Assembly (NCBI GenBank): GCA_947458525.1
Contig: CANHAG010000032.1
Location: 1 to 8,895 of the forward strand
Direction: 5' to 3'
Length of the DNA: 8,895 bases
Origin: Rhodospirillaceae bacterium
Lineage (GTDB): Bacteria; Pseudomonadota; Alphaproteobacteria; Rickettsiales; UBA3002
Below the pieces are notes generated by a model. That model searched no databases and had not been told where the DNA came from. It saw only the letters and a list, made by a program, of their open reading frames with translations. Positions 1-5,773 of the stretch are shown one piece after another. The position numbers and the translations under genes are program-made. Each line of letters begins with the position of its first letter. Within the stretch, counting starts at the first letter, position 1.

Positions 1-397
1 CCGAAACCCCTACCCCATGCAGCCCGCCAGAGACTTTGTAGGAATTCTGATCAAACTTACCGCCGGCATGGAGCTGGGTCATGATGACTTCCGCCGCCGA
101 GACGCCCTCGCCCGGGTGAATATCCACCGGAATACCGCGGCCATTATCTTCCACCGTGACCGAACCGTCTTCATTGATGGTGCAAAGCACCCGGTCGCAA
201 TAGCCGGCAAGCGCTTCATCTACGGCGTTATCCAGCACTTCATAGACCATGTGGTGCAGGCCGGAACCATCATCCGTGTCGCCGATATACATGCCCGGGC
301 GCTTACGCACCGCGTCCAGACCTTTTAAGACCTTAATCGAATCTGCCCCATAATCGGCGGGGTTTTTCAGCTCTTCCGGTTTTGCCATAGCACTCAT
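1..397 (-). CDS. gyrB: DNA gyrase subunit B, N-terminal part (runs off the left edge)
   Basis: This is the N-terminal 132 codons of the ATPase subunit of DNA gyrase, which with GyrA introduces negative supercoils into DNA using ATP. The frame reads through position 2 without a stop, so the rest lies outside the window. GHKL ATPase motifs are visible: [10 protein letters not shown] at residues 31-40, the Mg/ATP helix [10 protein letters not shown] at 53-62, VEDNGRGIP at 82-90, and the glycine-rich ATP lid GGLHGVG at 124-130. The chosen start is the ATG at 397-395 (MSAMAK), because an AAAAAAGG ribosome binding site ends six bases upstream; a second ATG at 388 has no comparable site. It lies 189 bases downstream of recF on the same strand, the usual recF-gyrB order. 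That spacer carries repeats and no clear promoter, so co-transcription with recF is possible. Identification is secure from the motifs. Confidence 0.97.
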   Translation of the reverse strand, partial: MSAMAKPEELKNPADYGADSIKVLKGLDAVRKRPGMYIGDTDDGSGLHHMVYEVLDNAVDEALAGYCDRVLCTINEDGSVTVEDNGRGIPVDIHPGEGVSAAEVIMTQLHAGGKFDQNSYKVSGGLHGVGVS

Positions 398-421
398 TGG
401 TTACCTTTTTTGTTTACGCGG

Positions 422-463
422 CGTCATCTCGTTTTCGTCACTTGGTTTTCGTCATTGCAAGGA
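422..463. repeat. Three 14-bp tandem units upstream of gyrB
   Basis: On the plus strand the word CGTCA recurs with exact 14-base spacing at 422, 436 and 450. The first two units, CGTCATCTCGTTTT and CGTCACTTGGTTTT, match at 11 of 14 positions; the third keeps CGTCAT and then diverges (TGCAAGGA). The array ends 25 bases before the gyrB ATG, so it lies in the gyrB leader or promoter region. It could be a set of protein-binding iterons or a remnant of a repeat family. The third unit resembles the start of the widespread GTCATTGCGAGG-type genomic repeat, from memory only. No function is shown. Confidence 0.5.
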
Positions 464-483
464 GGCTCTCCCCCTCACCACTT

Positions 484-570
484 GTCATTCCCGCGAAAGC
501 GGGAATCCAGTGCGGCGTCTGGGCGCCGCGAGATTTTTTGGTGCTGGATCCCCGCCTGCGCGGGGATGAC
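484..570. repeat. Bipartite REP-like palindromic element between recF and gyrB
   Basis: Two 27-bp arms, 484-510 and 544-570, are inverted copies of each other with 23 of 27 matches. Each arm is itself a hairpin with an 8-bp stem: ATTCCCGC with loop GAAA in the first, ATCCCCGC with loop GCAG in the second. The four differences fall either in the loop (two) or at a paired stem position where T-A became C-G (two), so the structure is conserved. Between the arms is a third small hairpin, GCGGCG (512-517) pairing with CGCCGC (524-529), followed by a TTTTTT run at 534-539 on the plus strand. This repeat type (ATTCCCGCG...CGCGGGAAT) is familiar from many proteobacterial intergenic regions. It may influence recF-gyrB transcript stability or supercoiling; that is inference. 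Confidence 0.85.
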
Positions 571-577
571 AAAATCC

Positions 578-605
578 CACGAATCGCTATTCACGAATCA
601 CGACC
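578..605. repeat. Short 14-bp direct repeat spanning the recF stop codon
   Basis: CACGAATC occurs at 578-585 and again at 592-599, exactly 14 bases apart. The recF stop codon (587-589) lies between the two copies and the last RecF codons are built from the second. Each copy contains a GANTC site (GAATC at 581-585 and 595-599), the target of the CcrM methylase used by many alphaproteobacteria; a third GAATC is at 503-507. Whether methylation matters here cannot be told from the sequence. Confidence 0.4.
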
Positions 606-1882
606 CTTCCATCCGCTATTTCTAGCAGGGTCGCAAATCCGTGCAAGCCCTGAAAATCTGCGGCGTCGGTGCCGGTCATCCATACCTGTATAGCAGCACC
701 GGAAATCAGGTCAAAAAGCGCTGCCCGCTTATCCACATCCAAATGTGCCACCACTTCATCAAAAAGCAACACCGGCGGCAGGCCGGAATGCGCCATTTTC
801 GCCCGCGCCGCCGCCAGCAGAATGGAAAGCAGCAACGCCTTCTGCTCGCCGGTCGAACATTGTTCGGCTCTGGCGTTTTTAATGCTGTGGATGACTTCAA
901 GCTCTGCCCGGTGAACACCGCTAAGAGCACGCCCTGCCGCTGCATCACGCCCGCGAAAACCAGCTAAACGTTCAGCAATTTTGTGAATATCTCCCTCTGC
1001 CCCGGGCGCAAGACTCATTCTGGCATGCGGAAAAATACCGGGCATGGTCTCCATGGTCTGGCAGATACGGGCGATGGTTTCCTGCCGCGCAGTGGTAATG
1101 GCAACCGCACTCTCCGCCATTTGCCGCTCCAGCACGGCGAGCCAGTCACTATCTGTAAGCGCAAGCTCAGCAAGCAGCGCGTTGCGCTCGCGCATGGCGC
1201 GTTCATAGCGGGCAACTCGGGCGGCATGCGCGGGGTCGAACCCGTACACCAGCCGGTCGAGGAATTTGCGCCGCGCCGAATGTCCCTCGTTGAATAGCTG
1301 ATCCATGGCCGGTGTCAGCCACCAGATGGAGGCATGGCGCGTCAATTCGCTTTGCTGGCGCACCTGTTCGCCGTCAATCTTGAGGAGGCGTTTTTCGCGC
1401 GCCCCTTCCTCACCCGCCGCCCGCCCCGTGCCGATCTGGTGGGTGATTCCTTGCGTGAGGATTTCCGCATGAAGTGCCCAGGGGCTACTCCTCTTAACAT
1501 CAAAGTTTACCGCACCATTCCCCCCTCCCACTCCCCCCGCAGGCGGGGGGAGGGTTTTTTGTATCCCCCCCACTGGCGGGGGGGAGTAAGGGGGGGAAAC
1601 GGAGGGCGCGGAATAATCCAATTCCCTGAGGGATGCGTTACGAAAGCCCCGCCCGGGCATGAGCAATGAAATGGCTTCGAGCAGATTGGTTTTTCCCGCA
1701 CCGTTTTTTCCCACAAGCAACACCGGCTGCGCGCCCACATCCAGCGTCAGCGTCCGGTAATTGCGGAAATTCTCGAGCGTGATGCGGGTGATGGCGTGGG
1801 TCGGTTGGGGATGACTAGATAATCCGATAATCGGATGATCCGTGATCTTGGCATTCGTACGGGCTGCAGCGGCAGTATTCAT
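587..1882 (-). CDS. recF: DNA replication and repair protein RecF, carrying an in-frame Pro/Gly insert
   Basis: RecF is a cytosolic SMC/ABC-like ATPase that acts with RecO and RecR to load RecA at single-strand gaps during recombinational repair. The 431-residue protein has ITRITLENFRNY at 31-42, Walker A GKNGAGKT at 58-65, the signature CSTGEQKALL at 342-351 and Walker B VLLFDEVVAHLD at 371-382. It is longer than usual for RecF (about 360-390). A 30-residue N-terminal extension accounts for part of this. The rest is an insert at about residues 94-123 (SPPYSPPPVGG...LPPPAGGVGGG), encoded by a palindromic repeat. The insert lies between the helix after Walker A and the strand PWALHAEIL, probably in a loop, and both flanks stay in frame, so the gene appears intact. 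The ATG at 1882 has AAAAGGG close upstream; no other ATG precedes the conserved core. It follows dnaN after 167 bases. Confidence 0.96.
   Translation of the reverse strand: MNTAAAARTNAKITDHPIIGLSSHPQPTHAITRITLENFRNYRTLTLDVGAQPVLLVGKNGAGKTNLLEAISLLMPGRGFRNASLRELDYSAPSVSPPYSPPPVGGIQKTLPPPAGGVGGGNGAVNFDVKRSSPWALHAEILTQGITHQIGTGRAAGEEGAREKRLLKIDGEQVRQQSELTRHASIWWLTPAMDQLFNEGHSARRKFLDRLVYGFDPAHAARVARYERAMRERNALLAELALTDSDWLAVLERQMAESAVAITTARQETIARICQTMETMPGIFPHARMSLAPGAEGDIHKIAERLAGFRGRDAAAGRALSGVHRAELEVIHSIKNARAEQCSTGEQKALLLSILLAAARAKMAHSGLPPVLLFDEVVAHLDVDKRAALFDLISGAAIQVWMTGTDAADFQGLHGFATLLEIADGRVVIRE
729..737 (+). promoter_or_regulatory. Perfect DnaA-box match inside recF
   Basis: TTATCCACA, the consensus DnaA box, occurs inside the recF coding region, 57 codons before the end, in the codons for Asp-Val-Asp-Lys just after Walker B. 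The residues there are conserved in RecF, so the match may follow from coding constraint. It is listed because a second perfect match lies upstream of dnaN. Confidence 0.3.
1516..1601. repeat. C/G-tract palindromic element inserted in the recF reading frame
   Basis: This element of about 86 bp has an inverted-repeat architecture. The left arm begins CATTCCCCCC and the reverse complement of the right arm begins CGTTTCCCCCC; both continue to an ACTCCCCCC core. Each arm contains a hairpin: CTCCCCCCGC (1531-1540) pairs with GCGGGGGGAG (1543-1552) over a 2-base loop, and C7 (1565-1571) pairs with G7 (1578-1584). A TTTTTT run (1555-1560) lies between them. On the minus strand it is open in the recF frame and encodes about 30 residues rich in Pro and Gly that ordinary RecF lacks. 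It shares size and layout with the element at 484-570 but not sequence. The best analogy is the in-frame Rickettsia palindromic elements; mobility and family size cannot be judged from one copy. Confidence 0.85.
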
Positions 1883-1932
1883 GCGCCCTTTTTACTCTAT
1901 TGATGCTGTCCTTGGGAAGCGTGAATCCGATG

Positions 1933-1942
1933 ATTTATAATA
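1933..1942 (-). promoter_or_regulatory. Possible -10 region for recF
   Basis: The minus strand reads TATTATAAAT in the dnaN-recF spacer, 51 bases before the recF ATG. It is the most AT-rich -10-like sequence in the spacer. No good -35 hexamer is found at 16-18 bases upstream, so a separate recF promoter is only a possibility; read-through from dnaN would also serve. Confidence 0.25.
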
Positions 1943-1982
1943 GAGCCTAAAATCCTAGCTTCTTTGTTCTCTCGAAAAAAAA

Positions 1983-2009
1983 CTGGGTTTCTGCTCTCGC
2001 GGGAATGAC
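1983..2009 (-). repeat. Decayed single copy of the REP-like hairpin
   Basis: Read on the minus strand this 27-bp stretch begins GTCATTCCCGCGAGAGC and matches the arm at 484-510 at 23 of 27 positions, ending in the same CCAG. Unlike the arms of the intact element, three of its four changes break stem pairs, so it can no longer fold well. It looks like a solitary, degenerating relative of the recF-gyrB repeat. It sits 41 bases downstream of the dnaN stop and is followed by a run of eight T on the minus strand. Confidence 0.65.
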
Positions 2010-2049
2010 AAAAGAACGACGCAAAGCGCCATCCCTCCACACCGCGTAC

Positions 2050-3168
2050 TCACACCCGCATGGGCATGATGACATAGAGCGCCCCCACATCCGCCGGGTC
2101 GCGAACGATGGTGGGCGAGGCCGAATCGGCAAATACGAACTGGGCGGTTTCGCCCTCGATCTGCGACATCATATCCAGCAGGTAGCGCGAGTTAAAGCCG
2201 ATCTCCACCGGATCTGCGCCGTAGGAAACCGCAAGCTCTTCCGTCGCCGTGCCCTGATCCGCCGCGCTGGCAGCCAGCGTCAGTTTATTGGGGGTGAGGG
2301 AGAGTTTAATGCCGCGCGATTTTTCAGAAGTGATGACCGAAACCCGGTCGACCGCATTCGCAAATTCGCGCCCGCTTACTTCCATGATTTTGTCATTGCC
2401 GGTGGGAATGACGCGCTCATAATCCGGGAAGGTGCCATCAATCAGTTTCGAGACTAGCACGGCATTACCGACAGAAAAGCGGATTTTGGTATCAGAAAGC
2501 GCAATCTCCACTTTCTCGCCGCCCTCTTCCACGAGTTTATAGAGCTCGCCCACGGTCTTACGCGGAATAATCACGCCCGGAATTTTCTCTGCCCCGTCTG
2601 GCAGGGCAACTTCCATGCGGGCGAGGCGGTGCCCGTCCGTTGCGACTGCGCGCAGCACAGCGGCACCCTGATTGCTCGCCGCATGCAGATAGACCCCGTT
2701 CAGATAGTAGCGCGTTTCTTCCGTTGAAATCGCAAAGCGGGTTTTTTCAAGAATCGCCTTGCACTCGGCGGGTGTGATGATGAACTGGTGCTCAAGATCC
2801 CCTTCAGCCATCACCGGAAAATCATCCACCGGCAAGGCGGCAAGTGAGAATTTGGACTGGCCGGCGGTAATCGTGATTTTTCCCGCATCATCCGCTTTGC
2901 TTAACTGCACATTGCTACCCTCAGGCAGTTTGCGGACGATTTCCCAGAGCATATGTGCAGGCACGGTCGTTGCACCTTTGGTAGCCACCTCCGCCTTCAC
3001 CCGCTCTACAATCGCAATTTCCATATCCGTTGCGGTGAGCGCCAGTATGCCCTTATCCGCCTCAAGCTTCACATTGGCAAGAATCGGGATCGTGCCGCGC
3101 CGCTCCACCACCGACTGAATGGGGGCAAGCGCTTTCAGCAATACCGCGCGTTCAATAACGAGTTTCAT
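2050..3168 (-). CDS. dnaN: DNA polymerase III beta subunit (sliding clamp)
   Basis: The sliding clamp is a ring-shaped dimer that tethers polymerase III and other DNA-handling proteins to the template. The 372-residue length is normal for the family. Family sequences run through all three clamp domains: MKLVIERAVLLKAL at the start, TIPILANV near residue 26, a LAALPVDDFPVM segment in the first third, RYYLNGVYLH and ATDGHRLA in the middle domain, DGTFPDYERVIP at the start of the third domain, and the closing YVIMPMRV. The ATG at 3168 has a GGGGA-type ribosome binding site about six bases upstream. dnaN leads the dnaN-recF-gyrB cluster; dnaA is not upstream, which is usual in many alphaproteobacteria. 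A promoter-like pair at 3236-3264, an inverted repeat over its -35 and a DnaA box at 3278-3286 suggest its own regulated promoter. Confidence 0.98.
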   Translation of the reverse strand: MKLVIERAVLLKALAPIQSVVERRGTIPILANVKLEADKGILALTATDMEIAIVERVKAEVATKGATTVPAHMLWEIVRKLPEGSNVQLSKADDAGKITITAGQSKFSLAALPVDDFPVMAEGDLEHQFIITPAECKAILEKTRFAISTEETRYYLNGVYLHAASNQGAAVLRAVATDGHRLARMEVALPDGAEKIPGVIIPRKTVGELYKLVEEGGEKVEIALSDTKIRFSVGNAVLVSKLIDGTFPDYERVIPTGNDKIMEVSGREFANAVDRVSVITSEKSRGIKLSLTPNKLTLAASAADQGTATEELAVSYGADPVEIGFNSRYLLDMMSQIEGETAQFVFADSASPTIVRDPADVGALYVIMPMRV

Positions 3169-3235
3169 AAGACGTCCCCGATAGAGATGGTATGGAATTT
3201 TCTTCGGTTAGAACGGGTTAGAAAAAGATGCCATG

Positions 3236-3264
3236 GGTATAAAGAAGCCGCGGCCAAGGCGCAA
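3236..3264 (-). promoter_or_regulatory. Candidate sigma-70 promoter of dnaN
   Basis: On the minus strand a -35 hexamer TTGCGC (3264-3259) and a -10 hexamer TATACC (3241-3236) are separated by exactly 17 bases. The pair matches the consensus at 3 and 4 positions of 6. It would start transcription about 60 bases before the dnaN ATG. It is the best promoter-like pair in the 138-base spacer. Confidence 0.5.
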
Positions 3265-3270
3265 GCGCCT
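3257..3270. promoter_or_regulatory. Perfect inverted repeat over the dnaN -35 region
   Basis: AGGCGC (3257-3262) and GCGCCT (3265-3270) form a perfect 6-bp inverted repeat around AA, overlapping the proposed -35 hexamer. One more A-T pair extends the stem to 7. No T run follows on either strand, so a terminator is unlikely; an operator is possible. The regulator is unknown. Confidence 0.35.
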
Positions 3271-3277
3271 TTGCTAT

Positions 3278-3286
3278 TTATCCACA
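3278..3286 (+). promoter_or_regulatory. DnaA box upstream of the dnaN promoter
   Basis: TTATCCACA is a perfect match to the bacterial DnaA box. It lies 13 bases upstream of the candidate -35 hexamer of dnaN and in non-coding DNA, between the small gene ending at 3307 and dnaN. A 9-base word is expected by chance less than once in ten windows of this size, counting both strands. DnaA acting as a transcription factor on dnaN is a reasonable inference, as DnaA controls replication genes in several bacteria. Confidence 0.5.
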
Positions 3287-3306
3287 AGCAGCAGGGCTGA
3301 ACGCAA

Positions 3307-3531
3307 CTAAACCACCAGATTCACGATCGCCCCGCGCTCCCAGATGAGGCCGCGGCCAAGCGCCGTCAGCGCATGGCGGATCATCTGCTCCAGCTCGTCA
3401 TCGCTTGGGAAATGGTTGATAGCGGCGCGGATAGCGCTTGTCACCCGCCGTTCGGCGCTCGACTCGGTGCGGGCGGCTGTTGCCGCTGCGCGCAGGCGCG
3501 AACCCGTTCGGGGAGGAAGGATTTCAGACAT
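3307..3531 (-). CDS. Small conserved-looking protein of unknown function (74 residues)
   Basis: I do not recognise a named family. The protein starts MSEILPPRTGSRLRAAATAA, with an Arg/Ala-rich, probably helical first half (residues 11-40). An acidic patch SDDELEQM follows at 43-50, then a C-terminal segment RGLIWERGAIVNLVV. There is no signal peptide, membrane segment or cysteine. The composition suggests a small cytosolic protein that could bind nucleic acid or a partner, but this is not demonstrated. The ATG at 3531 follows the stop of the hydrolase gene by only 15 bases, so it is probably the last gene of the dadA-hydrolase transcript. The ribosome binding site is weak (GGCTC). No T-run terminator was seen before dnaN. 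Confidence 0.65.
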   Translation of the reverse strand: MSEILPPRTGSRLRAAATAARTESSAERRVTSAIRAAINHFPSDDELEQMIRHALTALGRGLIWERGAIVNLVV

Positions 3532-3546
3532 GAGCCAAATATAGCA

Positions 3547-4458
3547 TCACACACCGCTGGCGGCAAGACGTACCATGGCATCGCGCAATAGCCAGTCGGC
3601 CACAATGCGGATTTGCGATTCCTCCATCAGCGCCGGGGCGTGACCTGCGCCTTTGATGGTGACAGACTCAGCCTTGAGATTGCTGCCCAGCATGGCGCGC
3701 ACGGTTTCAGGCGATAAAATATCTGATGTTTCACCGCGAATAATAAGCGTGGGGATGGTGATTTTTTCGTAAATTTCGGCCAAATTCACATCTTCCACTT
3801 TGGTGAAATGATCACTGGCCGCAGCGAGTGGTACGGCGATCTTAGGGTCACACAGATAGCGGAATGTGCCATCCGGACGTTCGTCAAAACTTGTGGTAAA
3901 AAGCCGTTGCCATACGGATTCATCCGTAATGCCCCAGGGGGCGAAATTCTCGCGCAGATAATGTTCCGCCGCCGCGCGCGAAGGAAAAATATCCGGCAGC
4001 GAAGCAACATATTTATAAATACGTGCGAGGGCGGATTTATCCAGAAAACTGCCAATATCATTCAGCACCAGTTTTTTAATGCGCCCGGGATACGAGGCCG
4101 CAATCATCATACCGATAATGCCGCCCATCGAGGTGCCCACCCACTCCACCTGCCGCAGGTGGAAATTATCCATCACCGTCAGGCAGTCATGCACATAGGT
4201 GCCGTAATGGTAATGGAGGGGGTCGGCGAGGCGGTCGCTCTCGCCGCGCCCGGCCATGCTGAGCGCCAGTACGCGCCGGTTGCCGCGCGCCGCGAGCGTT
4301 TCTGCCAGCGGATCAAAATCCCGCGCATTGCGCGTAAGCCCATGCACGCAGATGACCGTCTCGGTCGCCATGGGGGTGCCGAAATCATAAAACACCAGCT
4401 GGCGGTTATCTTTACCATCCGGCGTTTTGAGGGTGAGACTGTGACGGGTCGGGTGCAT
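3547..4458 (-). CDS. Alpha/beta-fold hydrolase
   Basis: This 303-residue cytosolic protein is a serine hydrolase of the alpha/beta superfamily. The oxyanion-hole segment CVHGLTRN covers residues 37-44, and the nucleophile elbow GTSMGG gives Ser110. The acid is probably Asp246 in RGETSDIL and the histidine His273 in GAGHAPAL. A cap domain probably occupies about 135-215. The catalytic triad is therefore complete. The substrate cannot be read from the sequence; esters, amides or lactones are all possible. The ATG (4458-4456) shares one base with the dadA stop codon (TAATG), a classic arrangement for translational coupling. The two products are therefore made together, and a role in the same catabolic step is plausible but unproven. 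No signal peptide is visible. Confidence 0.92.
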   Translation of the reverse strand: MHPTRHSLTLKTPDGKDNRQLVFYDFGTPMATETVICVHGLTRNARDFDPLAETLAARGNRRVLALSMAGRGESDRLADPLHYHYGTYVHDCLTVMDNFHLRQVEWVGTSMGGIIGMMIAASYPGRIKKLVLNDIGSFLDKSALARIYKYVASLPDIFPSRAAAEHYLRENFAPWGITDESVWQRLFTTSFDERPDGTFRYLCDPKIAVPLAAASDHFTKVEDVNLAEIYEKITIPTLIIRGETSDILSPETVRAMLGSNLKAESVTIKGAGHAPALMEESQIRIVADWLLRDAMVRLAASGV

Positions 4459-5717
4459 TACCAGCGGATCAGATTGCGCTCGGTGGTGAGTCCGGTCAAG
4501 GGAATTTCGGTGGGCACGCGGTCAATCACATCCGCGAGCAGACGGGCAGAGCCTGCCGCCTGTGTCCAGCCCAGCGTGCCATGGCCGGTATTCATATAAA
4601 GATTTTTAAGCGGCGTGGCGCCAACCATCGGCGGGCCGTCAGGCGTGGAGGGGCGCAGGCATGCCCATTCCTGCGGCGCGTGCAGATCTGACTTCGGGAA
4701 CAGAAGCTTCGCCCCGCGGATTACCGCCTCAACCCTTAATTTCCGTATATCGTGATTATAGCCTGCAAACTCCGCCGTGCCTGCCGCGCGGATGCGGTTA
4801 CCCAAGCGGCTATATACCACTTTACGCTCTTCATCTGTAATGCTGATGGTTGGGGTGAATTCGCCCGCAGGGAAGGTGATGCTGTAGCCTTTCATCGGGT
4901 AAATCGGCACGTAAAGCCCCAGCTGACGCAGATAGATGGGACTATAGGCACCAAGGCTCATCACATATGCGTCAAACCCGCTTTCATAGCCTTGCGAAGT
5001 TTCGATATGCGAGAGGGTGTCGCCCGATGAATGCAGGTGGCGGATGGTGATCTGGTGGCGGAATTTCACGCCGTATTTTTCTGCCGCGAGCGCCGCGAGG
5101 CGCTGGGTGAAAAGATGGATATCGCCCGAGGCATCGAGCGGCGAGAGCACCGCGCCATAGAGTTTTTTGTCTGTATGGGCAAGGGATGGTTCCATTGCCA
5201 CCGCTTCATCCATGGAAAGCGCCCGCTCCTGACCGCCAATGGCCGCCTGAAACTCCATCTGCCGCCGCGCATGGTCAAAATCCTTCTGCGAAGAAAACAC
5301 ATGCAGAATGCCCTTATTCAGAAACTCAAAATCAATACCGGTTTCGGCAATGAGTGCATCCATCTTCGCTTTGCTGTAAAGCCCAAGTCTGAGCAGCGCC
5401 TCTGAATGGTTGCGGGCGCGGGCGGGCAGACAGTTCATGAGGAATAACAGCCCCCAGCGGATCATATGCGGATCGGCACGGAACCGCAGCACCAGTGGCG
5501 CGTCTTCCTGCCACATCCAGCGCATCAGTTTCGGGAAAACATGGGGGTTTGCCCAAGGCTCGGCGTGGGTGTAGGAAAGCTGGCCGCCATTGGCAAAGGA
5601 ACATTCGCGCGCCGCTTCGGGCTGGCGATCCAGCACCGTGACCTCATGGCCGCGGGCGGCAAGCATATAGGCGGAAGTGACCCCCACTACGCCCGCACCC
5701 AGAATGCAGATTTTCAT
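4458..5717 (-). CDS. dadA: D-amino-acid dehydrogenase small subunit-like flavoprotein
   Basis: DadA oxidatively deaminates D-amino acids, typically D-alanine, to the keto acid and ammonia and passes electrons to the respiratory chain at the inner membrane face. The N-terminal FAD-binding motif is ILGAGVVGV with GxGxxG at residues 7-12, followed by an acidic strand end, VLDRQ. Segments close to E. coli DadA run throughout: [33 protein letters not shown] and the C-terminal [16 protein letters not shown]. The length from ATG 5717 is 419 residues, similar to E. coli (432). I prefer this ATG to the in-frame GTG at 5723 because MKICILGAG aligns with the family start and GGGGTGG lies just upstream. 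No alanine racemase gene is adjacent, unlike E. coli dadAX. Related glycine/sarcosine oxidases are a less likely alternative. Confidence 0.9.
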   Translation of the reverse strand: MKICILGAGVVGVTSAYMLAARGHEVTVLDRQPEAARECSFANGGQLSYTHAEPWANPHVFPKLMRWMWQEDAPLVLRFRADPHMIRWGLLFLMNCLPARARNHSEALLRLGLYSKAKMDALIAETGIDFEFLNKGILHVFSSQKDFDHARRQMEFQAAIGGQERALSMDEAVAMEPSLAHTDKKLYGAVLSPLDASGDIHLFTQRLAALAAEKYGVKFRHQITIRHLHSSGDTLSHIETSQGYESGFDAYVMSLGAYSPIYLRQLGLYVPIYPMKGYSITFPAGEFTPTISITDEERKVVYSRLGNRIRAAGTAEFAGYNHDIRKLRVEAVIRGAKLLFPKSDLHAPQEWACLRPSTPDGPPMVGATPLKNLYMNTGHGTLGWTQAAGSARLLADVIDRVPTEIPLTGLTTERNLIRW

Positions 5718-5773
5718 ACCCACCCCGTTTCATATTGGGTTATAAACGAGAGCGCAAAAGGGAGCAACCGCCT
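5718..5773. promoter_or_regulatory. Divergent dadA-cobB intergenic region
   Basis: Only 56 bases separate the two divergent starts, so both promoters must lie here or run into the opposite gene. A TTATAAAC stretch (5740-5747) is the only AT-rich core. The plus-strand AGGGAG at 5759-5764 is a good ribosome binding site, nine bases before the GTG at 5774. No convincing -35/-10 pair or operator can be assigned on either strand. Confidence 0.4.

Noticed and set aside
397..693. Plus-strand open frames through the recF-gyrB spacer containing VIPAKAGIQ and DPRLRGDDK
   Set aside because: These are the well-known spurious translations of ATTCCCGCG-type palindromic repeats, not a protein gene.
1531..1560. 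Hairpin followed by TTTTTT on the plus strand, like an intrinsic terminator, inside recF
   Set aside because: There is no plus-strand gene for it to end. The same layout in the 484-570 element suggests it is a property of the repeats.
1822..1836. Near-perfect palindrome ATCCGATAATCGGAT in the recF N-terminal extension
   Set aside because: It lies in coding DNA and is short; no second copy or promoter makes it a credible operator, though ATCCGATGAT recurs at 1924-1933.
3247..3360. 12-base direct repeat GCCGCGGCCAAG at 3247 and 3349
   Set aside because: A repeat of this length is expected by chance in a GC-rich window of this size.
3808..4599. Long open frame on the plus strand opposite the hydrolase gene and dadA end
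   Set aside because: It is a shadow of GC-rich codon use; the translation is low-complexity Arg/His-rich with no motif, while the minus strand encodes a complete catalytic triad.
5735..5773. TTG start giving cobB 13 extra residues
   Set aside because: The extra residues are basic and not family-like, and the GTG at 5774 has a much better placed ribosome binding site.
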